From contig JBFMBS010000012.1 in the NCBI GenBank assembly GCA_040755055.1, forward strand, positions 48,657 to 112,656: 64,000 nt of DNA, in the 5' to 3' direction. Below, piece by piece: positions 8,990 to 18,037 of the stretch. A program made the translations under genes and the position numbers. How positions within the stretch are numbered: the stretch's first letter is position 1; every line of letters begins with the position of its first letter. The DNA is from DYJK01 sp040755055 (lineage in GTDB: Bacteria; Bacteroidota; Ignavibacteria; Ignavibacteriales; Melioribacteraceae). A model generated the notes under the pieces. That model was not told where the DNA came from. It made no database searches and saw only the letters and a list, made by a program, of their open reading frames with translations.

Positions 8990-10300
8990 TTGAAAAGACT
9001 CATTCTATCATTCGTCATTCTAATTACTTCATATTCTTTTGCACAAAAAAAAATATATTTAGCCGAAATTGAAGGAGATATCGATCTTGGTTTAGCGCCT
9101 TATGTAAGAAGGGTTGTTGACGAAGCTGAAAAAAATTCTGCCTCTGCAATAATATTCAAGATTAATACATTTGGCGGAAGAGTTGATGCTGCTACTCAAA
9201 TAAAAGATGCGATATTAAACAGCAGTGTTAAAACGATCGCGTTCATCGATAAACGTGCCATATCGGCCGGGGCATTGATTGCTTTATCTTGCGAGAAGAT
9301 TGTTATGGTGCCGGGTGCTGCAATCGGTGCTACAACAGTTGTGGATGAAACCGGGCAAAAACAGTCTGAAAAATACCAGTCGTATATGCGTTCGGAAATG
9401 AGAGCTACTGCGGAAAAAAACGGAAGAAGAACTGATATTGCCCAAGGAATGGTAGATGAAAGGATTGTTGTTGCAGATGTTCAAGACGACAGCACTAAAC
9501 TAATAACCTTGACTACAGAGGAAGCGCTTAAAGTTAACTTTGCAGACGCTACTGCAAACTCGATAGATGAAATAAAAAAATATTTTGATCTGACAGATGC
9601 AGAAATAGTTTCGCTAGATTCAAACTGGGCGGAGGATGTAGTAAGATTTATCAACCATCCTATTGTATCATCTCTATTGATTATGTTAGGGTTAATTGGA
9701 CTATATACTGAAATTAAAACGCCCGGTTGGGGAGTTGCCGGTACTGTTGGTTTAATTTCATTAGCACTTTTTTTCGGTACCAGTTATATATTAGAATTAG
9801 CATCGATAATAGAAATATTGTTGTTTGTAGTCGGTGTGATATTACTTCTTATAGAAATTTTTGTAATACCAGGTTTTGGAATCTTTGGTATATCCGGTAT
9901 TACATTAATGGTTCTGGGATTATTTCTAGGGCTTCTCTCAGATTTTAAGATGATTGATTGGGATATAATCTCCATCGCCATTATTCAATTGGCATCCGTA
10001 TTTGTTGGATCATCAGTAATCATTTTCTTTTTACTAAAATATTTACCGAAGACAGAAATGTTAAACAAACTAATTTTGAAAGAACAAGTAGCCGCAAAAT
10101 CCGGCTATGCTGCCAAACCTTCACTGGCTGATCTTATCGGCAAAGAGGGGATAGCTTTAACAGATTTGCGACCTTCCGGAACTGCCTTGATTGAAAATAA
10201 CAGGGTTGATGTTGTAACGGAAGGTGATTACATAAACCGTGATTCCGGTATTAAAGTTAAATCTGTTGAAGGGTCTAAAATTGTAGTGGGGAAAAAGTAG
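8990..10300 (+). CDS. NfeD-family membrane-bound ClpP-class serine protease
   Basis: This is a long NfeD homologue of about 436 residues. A signal peptide (KRLILSFVILITSYSFAQ) is followed by a ClpP/crotonase-fold protease domain in about residues 20-220 with INTFGGRVDAA, and the catalytic Ser in RAISAGALIALSCEKI. Four or five transmembrane segments cover about residues 230-360, and a C-terminal OB-fold NfeD domain covers about 375-436 (GKEGIALTDLRPSGTALI). The family cleaves membrane proteins such as stomatin-like partners. The TTG at 8990 is preferred because GGAG at 8980-8983 is correctly spaced before it; a TTG at 8978 would overlap that site. A strong terminator follows immediately. Confidence 0.88.
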   Translation: MKRLILSFVILITSYSFAQKKIYLAEIEGDIDLGLAPYVRRVVDEAEKNSASAIIFKINTFGGRVDAATQIKDAILNSSVKTIAFIDKRAISAGALIALSCEKIVMVPGAAIGATTVVDETGQKQSEKYQSYMRSEMRATAEKNGRRTDIAQGMVDERIVVADVQDDSTKLITLTTEEALKVNFADATANSIDEIKKYFDLTDAEIVSLDSNWAEDVVRFINHPIVSSLLIMLGLIGLYTEIKTPGWGVAGTVGLISLALFFGTSYILELASIIEILLFVVGVILLLIEIFVIPGFGIFGISGITLMVLGLFLGLLSDFKMIDWDIISIAIIQLASVFVGSSVIIFFLLKYLPKTEMLNKLILKEQVAAKSGYAAKPSLADLIGKEGIALTDLRPSGTALIENNRVDVVTEGDYINRDSGIKVKSVEGSKIVVGKK

Positions 10301-10325
10301 CACAGAAATTACTGTGCTACTTTTT
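10292..10325. terminator. Bidirectional rho-independent terminator between nfeD and the convergent lipoprotein gene
   Basis: A perfect 14-bp stem pairs AAAAAGTAGCACAG (10292-10305) with CTGTGCTACTTTTT (10312-10325) around a 6-base loop. A and T runs lie at both ends, so it can stop transcription from either side. The nfeD stop codon lies inside the left arm, and the convergent gene ends three bases beyond the right arm. Confidence 0.93.
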
Positions 10326-10327
10326 GT

Positions 10328-11368
10328 TTATAATAGCTCAACAATATTTTTATTGGTAGAAATTTCTCTTCGAGTAGTCCGTTGAATTTTCTGCATCGAA
10401 TCCTTTGCCTGGATTTGCACAGACATTTCCAACCTGGTTGATGTTTCGGCGTTAACGAGATTACCTTTATCAACATTAAATACAATCACACCGCCGCCGC
10501 TCGCTTTCGGTTCATCAAAAGTGTACTTAACTCCATTTTCTTCACCTTGTTTATCGCCCGTCCAGGTTACGCTTAAGTCAGCTTTTATTTTAGCTCCTTT
10601 ATCACCATCCAGGTCAACAAAATCAAGTACTGTAAACTTAGCAGTATTATCCAGCTTGAAGACACTCATTTGACCGGGGTATCTTTTTACCCAGTTCGAG
10701 TCTTTCGCTAAGGAATTATCCGGTAGTTCGCGGAATAGTAATTGAGTTAGCGGTCTAAGCGCTACATCGCCAAGATTTTTTGATAGTTGTGCTTTTTGGT
10801 CGGCAGATAGAGTTTGTTTTTGAGGCTGCATCGAATTCATTTTATCGATCATTTTATCTAAACGCGATACTTCAATAACCTCACCTTTATTATTAACGCG
10901 AGCTCTAAACGGTGTGTTATAAATTGTTTCGTATTCCAGGAATTTACGTTTCTCTTCAACACTATTTTCACTATTTGTGTTATATGAATATTTCTGACCG
11001 TTAACATCTACATTAACTTTAACGGATGAAATATTGATTGATACTTCGGCGATTTTATCTGCATCTACCTCTATTACTTCAATATCGAAAACATAAATAA
11101 CATTTTGATTTGATTTAGATTTGATTGTCGAATCAGCTTGAATAATTTCGTCGGCATCGGTAATGGTAGTAAGTCTGTACTTAAATTTATCGCCATTCTC
11201 AAATTTGTAACGGAGTTTAACTTTCTCACCTTTCATATCGACTGAAGGAAGATTATCGTAAGCTTGAGAAGCAGCAGATTCTTTTTTATCATCAGAGCCG
11301 CAGCTTATGAGAAATAGTGTGATAAGAGTTGTAATAAAAAAACTAAAAATCTTTAATTTCATTTTCAT
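10328..11368 (-). CDS. Predicted outer-envelope lipoprotein, DUF6263-like
   Basis: The 346-residue protein begins with a lysine-rich signal sequence and lipobox LFLISCGSDDKK, so it is probably lipid-anchored. The mature part is rich in beta structure: FENGDKFKYRLTTITDADE, then long alternating strands, then a LRPLTQLLFRELPD segment. This pattern resembles DUF6263-type proteins of Bacteroidetes, which have no known activity. That match is from memory and tentative. It is the last gene of the minus-strand run after ndk and ends at the shared terminator. Confidence 0.72.
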   Translation of the reverse strand: MKMKLKIFSFFITTLITLFLISCGSDDKKESAASQAYDNLPSVDMKGEKVKLRYKFENGDKFKYRLTTITDADEIIQADSTIKSKSNQNVIYVFDIEVIEVDADKIAEVSINISSVKVNVDVNGQKYSYNTNSENSVEEKRKFLEYETIYNTPFRARVNNKGEVIEVSRLDKMIDKMNSMQPQKQTLSADQKAQLSKNLGDVALRPLTQLLFRELPDNSLAKDSNWVKRYPGQMSVFKLDNTAKFTVLDFVDLDGDKGAKIKADLSVTWTGDKQGEENGVKYTFDEPKASGGGVIVFNVDKGNLVNAETSTRLEMSVQIQAKDSMQKIQRTTRREISTNKNIVELL

Positions 11369-11409
11369 CTCGTTTGTATTGTTAATTCATTTCATTGATT
11401 AATCAAAAA

Positions 11410-11841
11410 TTACCAGCCGTTAATCTCTAATATCTCTTTTCTTGAAAAGAAATGGCTTATCTCTTTAGCCGCATTCTCGTTTGAATCTGAACCGTGGACA
11501 ATATTTTCCTGGATATTATCGGCATATAGTTTTCTGATAGTTCCTTCATTGGCATTTTTAGGATCGGTCGCACCGATAAGTTTACGAAAATCTTCAACCG
11601 CATTTTCCTTCTCAAGTGCGATAGGAACGCACGGTCCAGAAGTCATGTATGTTATAAGATCATTAAAGAATGGTCTTTCTTTATGAACTTCGTAAAATCC
11701 TTTTGCAGCATCGGGTGTTAGTTTAACCATTTTCATTGCGCGAACCTTAAAGCCGGCATCTTGAATATGAGATATAACTTTGCCGATTAAATTTTTACGT
11801 ACACAATCGGGCTTAAGTATTGCAAGTGTTTTGTTGCTCAA
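11410..11841 (-). CDS. ndk: Nucleoside diphosphate kinase
   Basis: Ndk balances nucleoside triphosphate pools by a phosphohistidine ping-pong reaction. The 143 residues match the family in length. Visible blocks are TLAILKPDCVRKNLIG, ERPFFNDLITYMTSGP, RKLIGATDPKNANEGTIR and the active-site loop NIVHGSDSNENA with catalytic His116. It lies 31 bases downstream of sucD on the same strand, so nucleoside diphosphate kinase and the succinyl-CoA ligase alpha subunit are neighbours. Confidence 0.97.
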   Translation of the reverse strand: MSNKTLAILKPDCVRKNLIGKVISHIQDAGFKVRAMKMVKLTPDAAKGFYEVHKERPFFNDLITYMTSGPCVPIALEKENAVEDFRKLIGATDPKNANEGTIRKLYADNIQENIVHGSDSNENAAKEISHFFSRKEILEINGW

Positions 11842-11872
11842 ATTTAACTCCTTAAATTTTATTCGATATTAT

Positions 11873-12862
11873 TTATTTCTTCTTTGTTTTTTTCTTCGAT
11901 TTAGTTTTTATAGTAATTTTTTTTAGAGTTTTTTTTACAGTCTTTTTCTTGACTAAGGGTTTCTTTTTAACAACTTTCTTCTTTCCTTTATTCAAAGCTT
12001 TTTCCATCGTAATGCCTATTTTTGCCGGACTTTCAACAACGTGGATTCCAGCTTTTTTCATTGCAGCCATTTTTTCTGCAGCAGTTCCTTTACCACCTGA
12101 AATTATTGCACCGGCATGGCCCATTCTGCGACCTGGAGGAGCAGTTCTGCCGGCTATGAATCCAACTACCGGTTTCTTCACATATTTTTTTATGAATTCG
12201 GCTACTTCTTCTTCTGCACTACCGCCAATCTCGCCAATCATAACAATTCCTTCCGTACCGGAATCATCATTGAAAAGTTTGATTACATCAATGAACCGTG
12301 AACCGATCACCGGGTCGCCGCCGATACCAACGCAAGTTGATTGACCGATACCTAAGTCTGACAACTGCTTCACTGCTTCATAAGTTAAAGTTCCACTTCT
12401 CGATACCACGCCTACTTTGCCTTGCTTGTGAATGAAGCCGGGCATAATACCGATCTTTGCTTTACCTGGAGAAATTATGCCGGGACAATTTGGACCTATT
12501 AATGTTGTACCCTTTCCTTTAATCGAATTATAAACGGCAATCATATCGCGGGCCGGTATTCCTTCTGTGATGCAAACAATTAATTTAACTCCGGCATTTG
12601 CGGCTTCGAGGATAGCGTCTGCTGCAAAAGCCGGTGGGACAAATATTGCCGTGGCATTTACGTTAGCTATTTTAACGGCTTCTGCTACTGTATTGAAGAT
12701 TGGAACATTAGTATCTTCAAATTTTTGACCTCCTTTTCCGGGTGTTATACCGGCAACAACGTTGGTTCCGTACTCAATCATCTGTTTTGTATGATATGAA
12801 CCTTCGCCGCCGGTAATACCTTGTACTGCTACTCTTGTTTTTTTGTCGAGAAGAATACTCAT
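11873..12862 (-). CDS. sucD: Succinyl-CoA ligase alpha subunit with lysine-rich C-terminal tail
   Basis: SucD carries the phosphohistidine and the CoA site of succinyl-CoA synthetase, the substrate-level phosphorylation step of the TCA cycle. Residues 1-290 are a normal alpha subunit: VAVQGITGGEGSYHT, GPNCPGIISPGKAKIGIMPG, GRTAPPGRRMGHAGAIISGG with active-site His248, and GIHVVESPAKIG. The typical family length is about 290. This protein continues for another 38 residues (292-329), of which 22 are lysine, in repeats such as VVKKKPLVKKK. The tail resembles histone-H1-like or basic nucleic-acid-binding tails. sucC is not adjacent. An AAGGAA site precedes the ATG. Confidence 0.95.
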   Translation of the reverse strand: MSILLDKKTRVAVQGITGGEGSYHTKQMIEYGTNVVAGITPGKGGQKFEDTNVPIFNTVAEAVKIANVNATAIFVPPAFAADAILEAANAGVKLIVCITEGIPARDMIAVYNSIKGKGTTLIGPNCPGIISPGKAKIGIMPGFIHKQGKVGVVSRSGTLTYEAVKQLSDLGIGQSTCVGIGGDPVIGSRFIDVIKLFNDDSGTEGIVMIGEIGGSAEEEVAEFIKKYVKKPVVGFIAGRTAPPGRRMGHAGAIISGGKGTAAEKMAAMKKAGIHVVESPAKIGITMEKALNKGKKKVVKKKPLVKKKTVKKTLKKITIKTKSKKKTKKK

Positions 12863-12941
12863 GTGGATTCCTTGGGATAATTATCAAAATTTAGTGTGTC
12901 AAAGTTAAGAAAGGGAAGGGAAAAATACTTAGGGAAAATTT

Positions 12942-14351
12942 TTATTGAAGCGACTTTCCCAACTGTAGTAAACTTAGTTCATTAAACTGATTTGCCATTA
13001 ACTGCATTCCGATTGGTAATCCTTCAGAATTGTTGCCTATAGGAATATTAATCCCGGGAATACCGGCTAAGTTTGCAGATGTTGTATAGATATCCATTAA
13101 ATACATTTCGAGCGGATCGGAAGATTTCTCGCCGAGTTTGAAAGCTACTGTTGGAGTAGTAGGAGTAAGAATTAAGTCAATCGATTTGAAAGCTTCATCA
13201 AAATCTTCCTTAAGCAACCTTCTTACTTTTTGTGCTTTGCGATAATATGCATCGTAGTATCCGGCTGAAAGAACATATGTTCCGAGCATTATTCTTCTTT
13301 TTACTTCTTCGCCAAATCCTTCTGATCTGGAATTGATGTACATATCGGATAAATTAAATGACTCATCGGAACGGTAACCGTAACGTGCGCCATCGAAACG
13401 TGCAAGGTTGGATGATGCCTCAGCGGTTGCCAATATGTAGTAAGTTGCGATTGAATATTCTGTGCGCGGTAAGGATATATCTATAATTTCATGTCCGAGG
13501 GATTTTAACTTTGCTATAGTTTTATTTATTTCATCTCGAATTTCTTTATCTAATCCTTCGCCAAAATATTCTTTAGGCAGCCCGATTTTAAATTTTTTAT
13601 TAATTTGTAAATCTTTAGAAAAATTTGGAATGCTTATATCAAAACTTGTGGAATCTTTATCGTCCTTACCTGAAATTACTTCAAGCAGCAATGCAATGTC
13701 ATCAAAGTTTTTGGAAAATGGTCCTATTGAATCAAAAGAAGAAGCATAAGCTGTAAGTCCATATCTTGAAACTCTTCCATAAGTTGGTTTGAGACCGAAT
13801 ATTCCGCAAAAAGCCGCCGGTTGTCGTATTGAACCTCCGGTATCAGTACCTAATGAAGCATCACATAATTCTGCCGCAACCGCAGCAGCCGAGCCGCCGC
13901 TTGACCCCCCCGGTACACGGCTGTTATCAACCGGGTTTAAAACTTTTCCGAATGCCGAGTTTTCATTCGATGAACCCATGGCAAATTCATCGCAGTTCGT
14001 TTTGCCTATGATGATAGCATCTTCATCAATTAATTTTTGTACTGCAGTAGCGGTGTATAGTGATTTGAAATTTCTTAGAATATTGGATGAGCATGTAAGC
14101 GGTTTATCTTTAAGTGCAAGTACGTCTTTTATGGCTATTACCATTCCGGCTAATTTGCCGTGTGAACCGGATTTTATTTTAGATTCAATTATTTCTGTCT
14201 GATTTAAACAATCATCAAAGACAAAATTGAATGCATTTAAATGCTTGTATTCGTTAATCCTTGATAAGAAATACTTTACGTTCTCATGTAAAGATAATTT
14301 CCCTGATTTCAGAAGCTTAATTTTCTCTGCATGGTTTTTATATGGAAGCAA
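12942..14351 (-). CDS. gatA: Aspartyl/glutamyl-tRNA amidotransferase subunit A
   Basis: GatA liberates ammonia from glutamine for GatCAB, which corrects Glu-tRNA(Gln) and Asp-tRNA(Asn). The 469 residues show the amidase Ser-cisSer-Lys triad: Lys75 (GMVIAIKD), Ser150 in PGGSSGGSAAAV, and Ser174 in GTDTGGSIRQPAAFCG. The spacing matches characterised GatA proteins. The start is TTG, with a well-spaced GGAG upstream in the gap after tatA. gatB and gatC are not in this part of the window. It is transcribed with tatA, purQ and purS. Confidence 0.95.
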   Translation of the reverse strand: MLPYKNHAEKIKLLKSGKLSLHENVKYFLSRINEYKHLNAFNFVFDDCLNQTEIIESKIKSGSHGKLAGMVIAIKDVLALKDKPLTCSSNILRNFKSLYTATAVQKLIDEDAIIIGKTNCDEFAMGSSNENSAFGKVLNPVDNSRVPGGSSGGSAAAVAAELCDASLGTDTGGSIRQPAAFCGIFGLKPTYGRVSRYGLTAYASSFDSIGPFSKNFDDIALLLEVISGKDDKDSTSFDISIPNFSKDLQINKKFKIGLPKEYFGEGLDKEIRDEINKTIAKLKSLGHEIIDISLPRTEYSIATYYILATAEASSNLARFDGARYGYRSDESFNLSDMYINSRSEGFGEEVKRRIMLGTYVLSAGYYDAYYRKAQKVRRLLKEDFDEAFKSIDLILTPTTPTVAFKLGEKSSDPLEMYLMDIYTTSANLAGIPGINIPIGNNSEGLPIGMQLMANQFNELSLLQLGKSLQ

Positions 14352-14377
14352 TACTTCTCCGAATGATAGGTGTAAGT

Positions 14378-14575
14378 TTACTTATTCTCTTCTTTTTTGT
14401 TCTCAGGTTTATCGGTTAACTTAATATCATCCTCAACTTCTTTCATGGCTTTTTTAAATTCCCTCATACCTTTACCGATACCTTGGGCAAGTTCGGGAAT
14501 TTTCTTTGCACCAAAGAGAATCAATATTGCAAGAACAATTAATATTATTTCTGTTGAACCAATATTTCCAAACAT
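14378..14575 (-). CDS. tatA: Twin-arginine translocase TatA/TatE subunit
   Basis: This 65-residue protein has the classic TatA plan. A short N-terminal transmembrane helix (IGSTEIILIVLAILILFGAK) is followed by the KKIPELAQGIGKGMREFKKAM amphipathic helix, with the conserved F-G-x-K-K-[IL]-P hinge, and an acidic, lysine-rich tail. TatA forms the protein-conducting part of the Tat pathway for folded proteins. tatB and tatC are not adjacent, so this may be the single TatA/E-type subunit or one of several. Confidence 0.93.
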   Translation of the reverse strand: MFGNIGSTEIILIVLAILILFGAKKIPELAQGIGKGMREFKKAMKEVEDDIKLTDKPENKKEENK

Positions 14576-14605
14576 AATTACCTCTGCTAATAATTAAGGT
14601 ATAAA

Positions 14606-15298
14606 TTAAAACAATGAATTTACGACTGATTTGAAAATCAGCGCTCCGTCTGTTTTGCGTAGTATAGGATCACAAGCATTTTCGGGGTGGGGCATCAATC
14701 CCATAACATTTTGTTTTTTGTTGATGATTCCGGCTATATTTTTTCTTGATCCGTTTGGGTTAAATATTTCAGCGACTTCTCCATCGACCGATGAATACCT
14801 GAATAATATCTGATCATTTTTCTCCAACTCAGCTAAGGTGTTATCATCCGCAAAATAATTTCCTTCGCCATGCTTAATTGGTATCTTGATTATATTCTTA
14901 CCGATATTTTTTGTAAAGATTGTATTCGTGTTTTCAATCTTAAGATAAATATCTTTACAAACAAATTTCAGTGAAACGTTTTGCATCATAACACCCGGTA
15001 AAAGACCAATTTCAAGTAAAATTTGGAAACCGTTACAAATGCCCATTACCACACCTCCGTTTTCAGCAAATGAAAAAACGGAATCCATGATAGGTGAAAA
15101 CCGGGCGATGGCGCCGGTTCTTAAATAATCGCCATATGAAAAACCTCCGGGAAGAAGTATTACATCACACTTCTTAAGATCTTTTTCTTTATGCCATAAA
15201 AATTCTGCATCGTAACCAAGAACCTTTTTCATTGCATAGTATGCATCATAATCACAATTTGAACCCGGGAAAACAACAACGCCGAATTTTGGTTTCAT
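14606..15298 (-). CDS. purQ: Phosphoribosylformylglycinamidine synthase glutaminase subunit
   Basis: PurQ provides ammonia to PurL in the fourth step of purine synthesis. The class I glutamine amidotransferase features are FGVVVFPGSNCDYDAYYAM, LLPGGFSYGDYLRTGAIA, the nucleophile elbow GICNGFQ, and the C-terminal MPHPEN. The start at 15298 gives 230 residues and an ATGA overlap with the purS stop, the normal arrangement. An ATG nine codons upstream would add an unconserved leader inside purS. The stand-alone PurQ and PurS show that the genome uses the small, multi-subunit PurL type. Confidence 0.95.
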   Translation of the reverse strand: MKPKFGVVVFPGSNCDYDAYYAMKKVLGYDAEFLWHKEKDLKKCDVILLPGGFSYGDYLRTGAIARFSPIMDSVFSFAENGGVVMGICNGFQILLEIGLLPGVMMQNVSLKFVCKDIYLKIENTNTIFTKNIGKNIIKIPIKHGEGNYFADDNTLAELEKNDQILFRYSSVDGEVAEIFNPNGSRKNIAGIINKKQNVMGLMPHPENACDPILRKTDGALIFKSVVNSLF

Positions 15299-15567
15299 TT
15301 TGCCAATTCCTTTGAAGGAGTCCATTCAGATAGCGTAAATTCGAAATCTTCCATTATGGGATTAGATAATAACTTCTCGGAATATTCGCGGACTTCTTTT
15401 TCTGCCATGTTTTTATCGGTAGTATCAACAAAAAACTCGATGTATTTGCCTATGCGTGTACTTCTAACGTTATTAAACCCAAGGAGTTTAGCACCTTGTT
15501 CTACAGCTTTTCCCTGGGGGTCCAAAATTGTAGGTCGTCTTTTTACGATTACTGTGGCTTTAAACAA
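15295..15567 (-). CDS. purS: Phosphoribosylformylglycinamidine synthase subunit PurS
   Basis: PurS bridges PurQ and small PurL. The 90-residue protein has the family pattern ATVIVKRRPTILDPQGKAV, GFNNVRSTRIGKYIEF and a C-terminal NPIMEDFEF strand. The start is TTG with GGAG six bases upstream. It overlaps purQ by four bases and follows pssA by one base, so the phosphatidylserine and purine genes form one transcript. Confidence 0.94.
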   Translation of the reverse strand: MFKATVIVKRRPTILDPQGKAVEQGAKLLGFNNVRSTRIGKYIEFFVDTTDKNMAEKEVREYSEKLLSNPIMEDFEFTLSEWTPSKELAK

Positions 15568-15568
15568 T

Positions 15569-16315
15569 TTAATTCTCCAAAATGTTTTCTTCAGAATTTT
15601 TTTTGCCGATTATTAAATAAAATATCTGTCTAAAAATACCAAACAATACAATTGATATAAAGATGTAGAATAAAATTTCCCCGTTAGTTATTATAGCAAG
15701 CAGCAGAGCAATTATAAGTATAACAAAAAGAAAAACTTTTTCTTTCAGCTTTCTATTTTTCAGTTTTGGCAGTGCATTATAACGGATTTTGCTTACCATC
15801 AAAAACGAGAGTAAAATTATTAAGGGAAGAAAAAGAATATCATACGGTTCGGATATTTTCCCATTATCGTAATATGTTATAACAAGCGTGGATATTGTAA
15901 TGGCAGCAAGTGGAATCGGCAGCCCGGTAAAATCACCTTTGCTTTTTATATCATCAAGCATGATGTTGAAGCGTGCTAAACGCAGAGCACCGAAAATTAA
16001 AATTAGTGAGCTGGCTATTATCCCCCATACTTCAAACTGGTATGCATAGGCTTTAAAAACTAAAAAGGAAGGGGCGGCACCAAAACTAACAACATCAGAT
16101 AAGGAATCGAGCTCTACACCAAATTTACTTGTTGTATCCAGTAGCCGTGCAACTATACCGTCCATTGTGTCAAAGATTGCAGCTACAATAATAAAAATCG
16201 CAGCCATCTTAAAATCTGCTTGCGATGTATAAAGTATCGATAAAAATCCGCAAAAGATATTCATCGAAGTAACAGTATTCGCAATAAATGTCTTTGGAAA
16301 AACGGATCTATTCAT
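15569..16315 (-). CDS. pssA: CDP-diacylglycerol-serine O-phosphatidyltransferase
   Basis: PssA makes phosphatidylserine from CDP-diacylglycerol and serine. The CDP-alcohol phosphotransferase motif is visible as D-G-x2-A-R-x8-G-x3-D-x3-D (FDTMDGIVARLL, then FGVELDSLSDVVSFG). Six to seven hydrophobic segments span the 248 residues. The chosen ATG (MNRSVFPKTFIANTVTSMN) overlaps the end of psd by eight bases; an ATG 15 codons upstream would extend into psd without conserved sequence. Together with psd it gives the two-step route to phosphatidylethanolamine. Confidence 0.93.
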   Translation of the reverse strand: MNRSVFPKTFIANTVTSMNIFCGFLSILYTSQADFKMAAIFIIVAAIFDTMDGIVARLLDTTSKFGVELDSLSDVVSFGAAPSFLVFKAYAYQFEVWGIIASSLILIFGALRLARFNIMLDDIKSKGDFTGLPIPLAAITISTLVITYYDNGKISEPYDILFLPLIILLSFLMVSKIRYNALPKLKNRKLKEKVFLFVILIIALLLAIITNGEILFYIFISIVLFGIFRQIFYLIIGKKNSEENILEN

Positions 16316-16961
16316 TACTATGCTCAAATAATATTGTCTCACCGGCTGTAACTTTATCACCTAATTTAACTTTTAACTTCCAGTCTTTAGGGACAATAAC
16401 ATCGGATCGGCTCCCGAATTTTATCATTCCGAAACGATCACCAATTTTTACCTCATCGCCGATTTCCAGATCGTAAACAACTCTTCTTGCAATAAATCCG
16501 GCTACTTGTGTAAATAACATTTTACCGAATTTATTTCTAATGCCTATTTCGGAGCGCTCGTTTCTGAGATCGGCTTTTTCATGGAATGCGACTAAATATT
16601 CACCTTTGACGTAATTTAGAAAATCGACCGTTCCATCTATTGGTATTCTATTTACATGGACATTTAGTGGGGACATGAAAATTGAAACTTGAATTGCATC
16701 ACTTTCCAGGAATCTCTTTTCATACTGCTCTTTTATTATTACTATTTCTCCGTCTGCCGGTGATACAATTACATTTTTACCAGAAGGAGGTGTTCTATCC
16801 GGATCACGGAAGAAATTTATATTAAATAATAAAAATCCTATTCCTAATATTAATAGCGGGTATTTTATCCATCCGTTATTGATAAAAAATGATGTTACTA
16901 TCAGGGCGAGTGATATAAAAGCTAATATTAAAAAAGTATTTAAGCCGTATTTGCTGATCAT
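16308..16961 (-). CDS. psd: Phosphatidylserine decarboxylase proenzyme, short type
   Basis: Psd converts phosphatidylserine to phosphatidylethanolamine. The 217-residue protein is of the short, archaeal-like subfamily: two N-terminal hydrophobic segments (residues 8-48), NFFRDPDRTPP, SPADGEIV, IFMSPLNVHVNRIP and the self-processing site KFGSRSDV. Cleavage between Gly183 and Ser184 would create the pyruvoyl cofactor. It is the first gene of the minus-strand run that goes on to pssA, purS, purQ, tatA and gatA, and it is divergent from ybaB. Confidence 0.94.
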   Translation of the reverse strand: MISKYGLNTFLILAFISLALIVTSFFINNGWIKYPLLILGIGFLLFNINFFRDPDRTPPSGKNVIVSPADGEIVIIKEQYEKRFLESDAIQVSIFMSPLNVHVNRIPIDGTVDFLNYVKGEYLVAFHEKADLRNERSEIGIRNKFGKMLFTQVAGFIARRVVYDLEIGDEVKIGDRFGMIKFGSRSDVIVPKDWKLKVKLGDKVTAGETILFEHSNE

Positions 16962-17104
16962 TCAGTTATACAAAGTGTATTAAAAGTTGGCACAAATGTA
17001 ATATTTTCTCCCTTTAATTTCTTGTGAATGATTTTTTTGCTAACTTTTCAAACAAATTATCTATTACATTTATTTAAAGACCCAAATAATTTATTGGAGG
17101 ACAG

Positions 17105-17431
17105 ATGAATTTCAACATGCAAGGCATGATGAAGCAGATACAGAAGATGCAAGCCGACATGGCAAAAGTTCAGGAAGAACTAGGCAATAAAACAATTTCT
17201 GCTGAAAGCGGAGGTGGTATGGTGAAGGTTACAGCAAACGGCAAAAAAGAGATTGTTTCAATTTCGATCGATGACGAAATTGCTAAAAGCGGCGATAAGG
17301 AAATGCTTGAAGATTTGATAGTTGCAGCCATTAATAAAGCTTTGAGTGCAGCCGGTAAAATGGCAGAGGATGAATTGCAAAGTGTTACAAAAGGAATGCT
17401 GCCGCCCGGTTTCAATATCCCGGGGTTATAG
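17105..17431 (+). CDS. ybaB: YbaB/EbfC-family nucleoid-associated protein
   Basis: This is a 108-residue member of the small DNA-binding YbaB/EbfC family, commonly found directly before recR. Features are an N-terminal helix rich in Met, Gln and Lys (MQGMMKQIQKMQADMAKVQ), the central strand pair GGGMVKVTANGKKEIVSI, and the C-terminal GMLPPGFNIPGL. A strong GGAGG lies at 17096-17100. recR begins two bases after the stop, the conserved arrangement that supports a link to DNA repair or nucleoid organisation. Confidence 0.95.
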   Translation: MNFNMQGMMKQIQKMQADMAKVQEELGNKTISAESGGGMVKVTANGKKEIVSISIDDEIAKSGDKEMLEDLIVAAINKALSAAGKMAEDELQSVTKGMLPPGFNIPGL

Positions 17432-17433
17432 AA

Positions 17434-18030
17434 TTGTTAATAGCCGAACCTTTACAAAAAGTGATTGATGAACTAAGTAAGTTACCTTCCATAGGCAAGA
17501 AAACCGCACAAAGGCTTGCTTTACACTTACTTAAAAGTAATATCCAAGATGTTGAATCGTTGGTTAGTTCAATTAGAGAATTGAAAACTAAAATACATTT
17601 CTGTAAAGATTGTTTTAATATTGCTGTTGACGAACTTTGTGATGTTTGTAAAAGTCCTAAAAGGGATCATGCAATAATTTGTGTTGTTGAAGAAGCAAGC
17701 GATATAATTGCCATTGAAAAGACAAACGAATATGGCGGTTTGTATCATGTACTTGGTGGTGTACTTAATCCGCTTGCAAATGTATCTGCTGATTCACTCA
17801 AGATTAAAGAGTTAGCAGAAAGAATAGCAAAAGGAGAAACAAAAGAAGTAATCCTTGCACTAAATCCTGATGCCGAGGGCGATGCTACTTCGCTATTCAT
17901 AACGAAAATACTTAAAGAATACCCGGTAAAAATATCCCGGATTGCACGCGGATTACCAATCGGCGGCGATCTAGAATTTGCCGATGCGGCTACTATCGGC
18001 AGAGCTTTTATTAGCAGAATCTCCATATAA
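17434..18030 (+). CDS. recR: Recombination protein RecR
   Basis: RecR works with RecF/RecO to load RecA at gaps. The 198-residue protein has an N-terminal helix-hairpin-helix (LPSIGKKTAQRLALHLL), a four-cysteine zinc finger (FCKDCFNIAVDELCDVCK), a Toprim domain beginning CVVEEASDIIAIEKT, and a C-terminal ARGLPIGGDLEFADAATIGRA motif. The start is TTG two bases after ybaB. The next gene, a methyltransferase, starts seven bases downstream. Confidence 0.96.
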   Translation: MLIAEPLQKVIDELSKLPSIGKKTAQRLALHLLKSNIQDVESLVSSIRELKTKIHFCKDCFNIAVDELCDVCKSPKRDHAIICVVEEASDIIAIEKTNEYGGLYHVLGGVLNPLANVSADSLKIKELAERIAKGETKEVILALNPDAEGDATSLFITKILKEYPVKISRIARGLPIGGDLEFADAATIGRAFISRISI

Positions 18031-18037
18031 AGAATAG

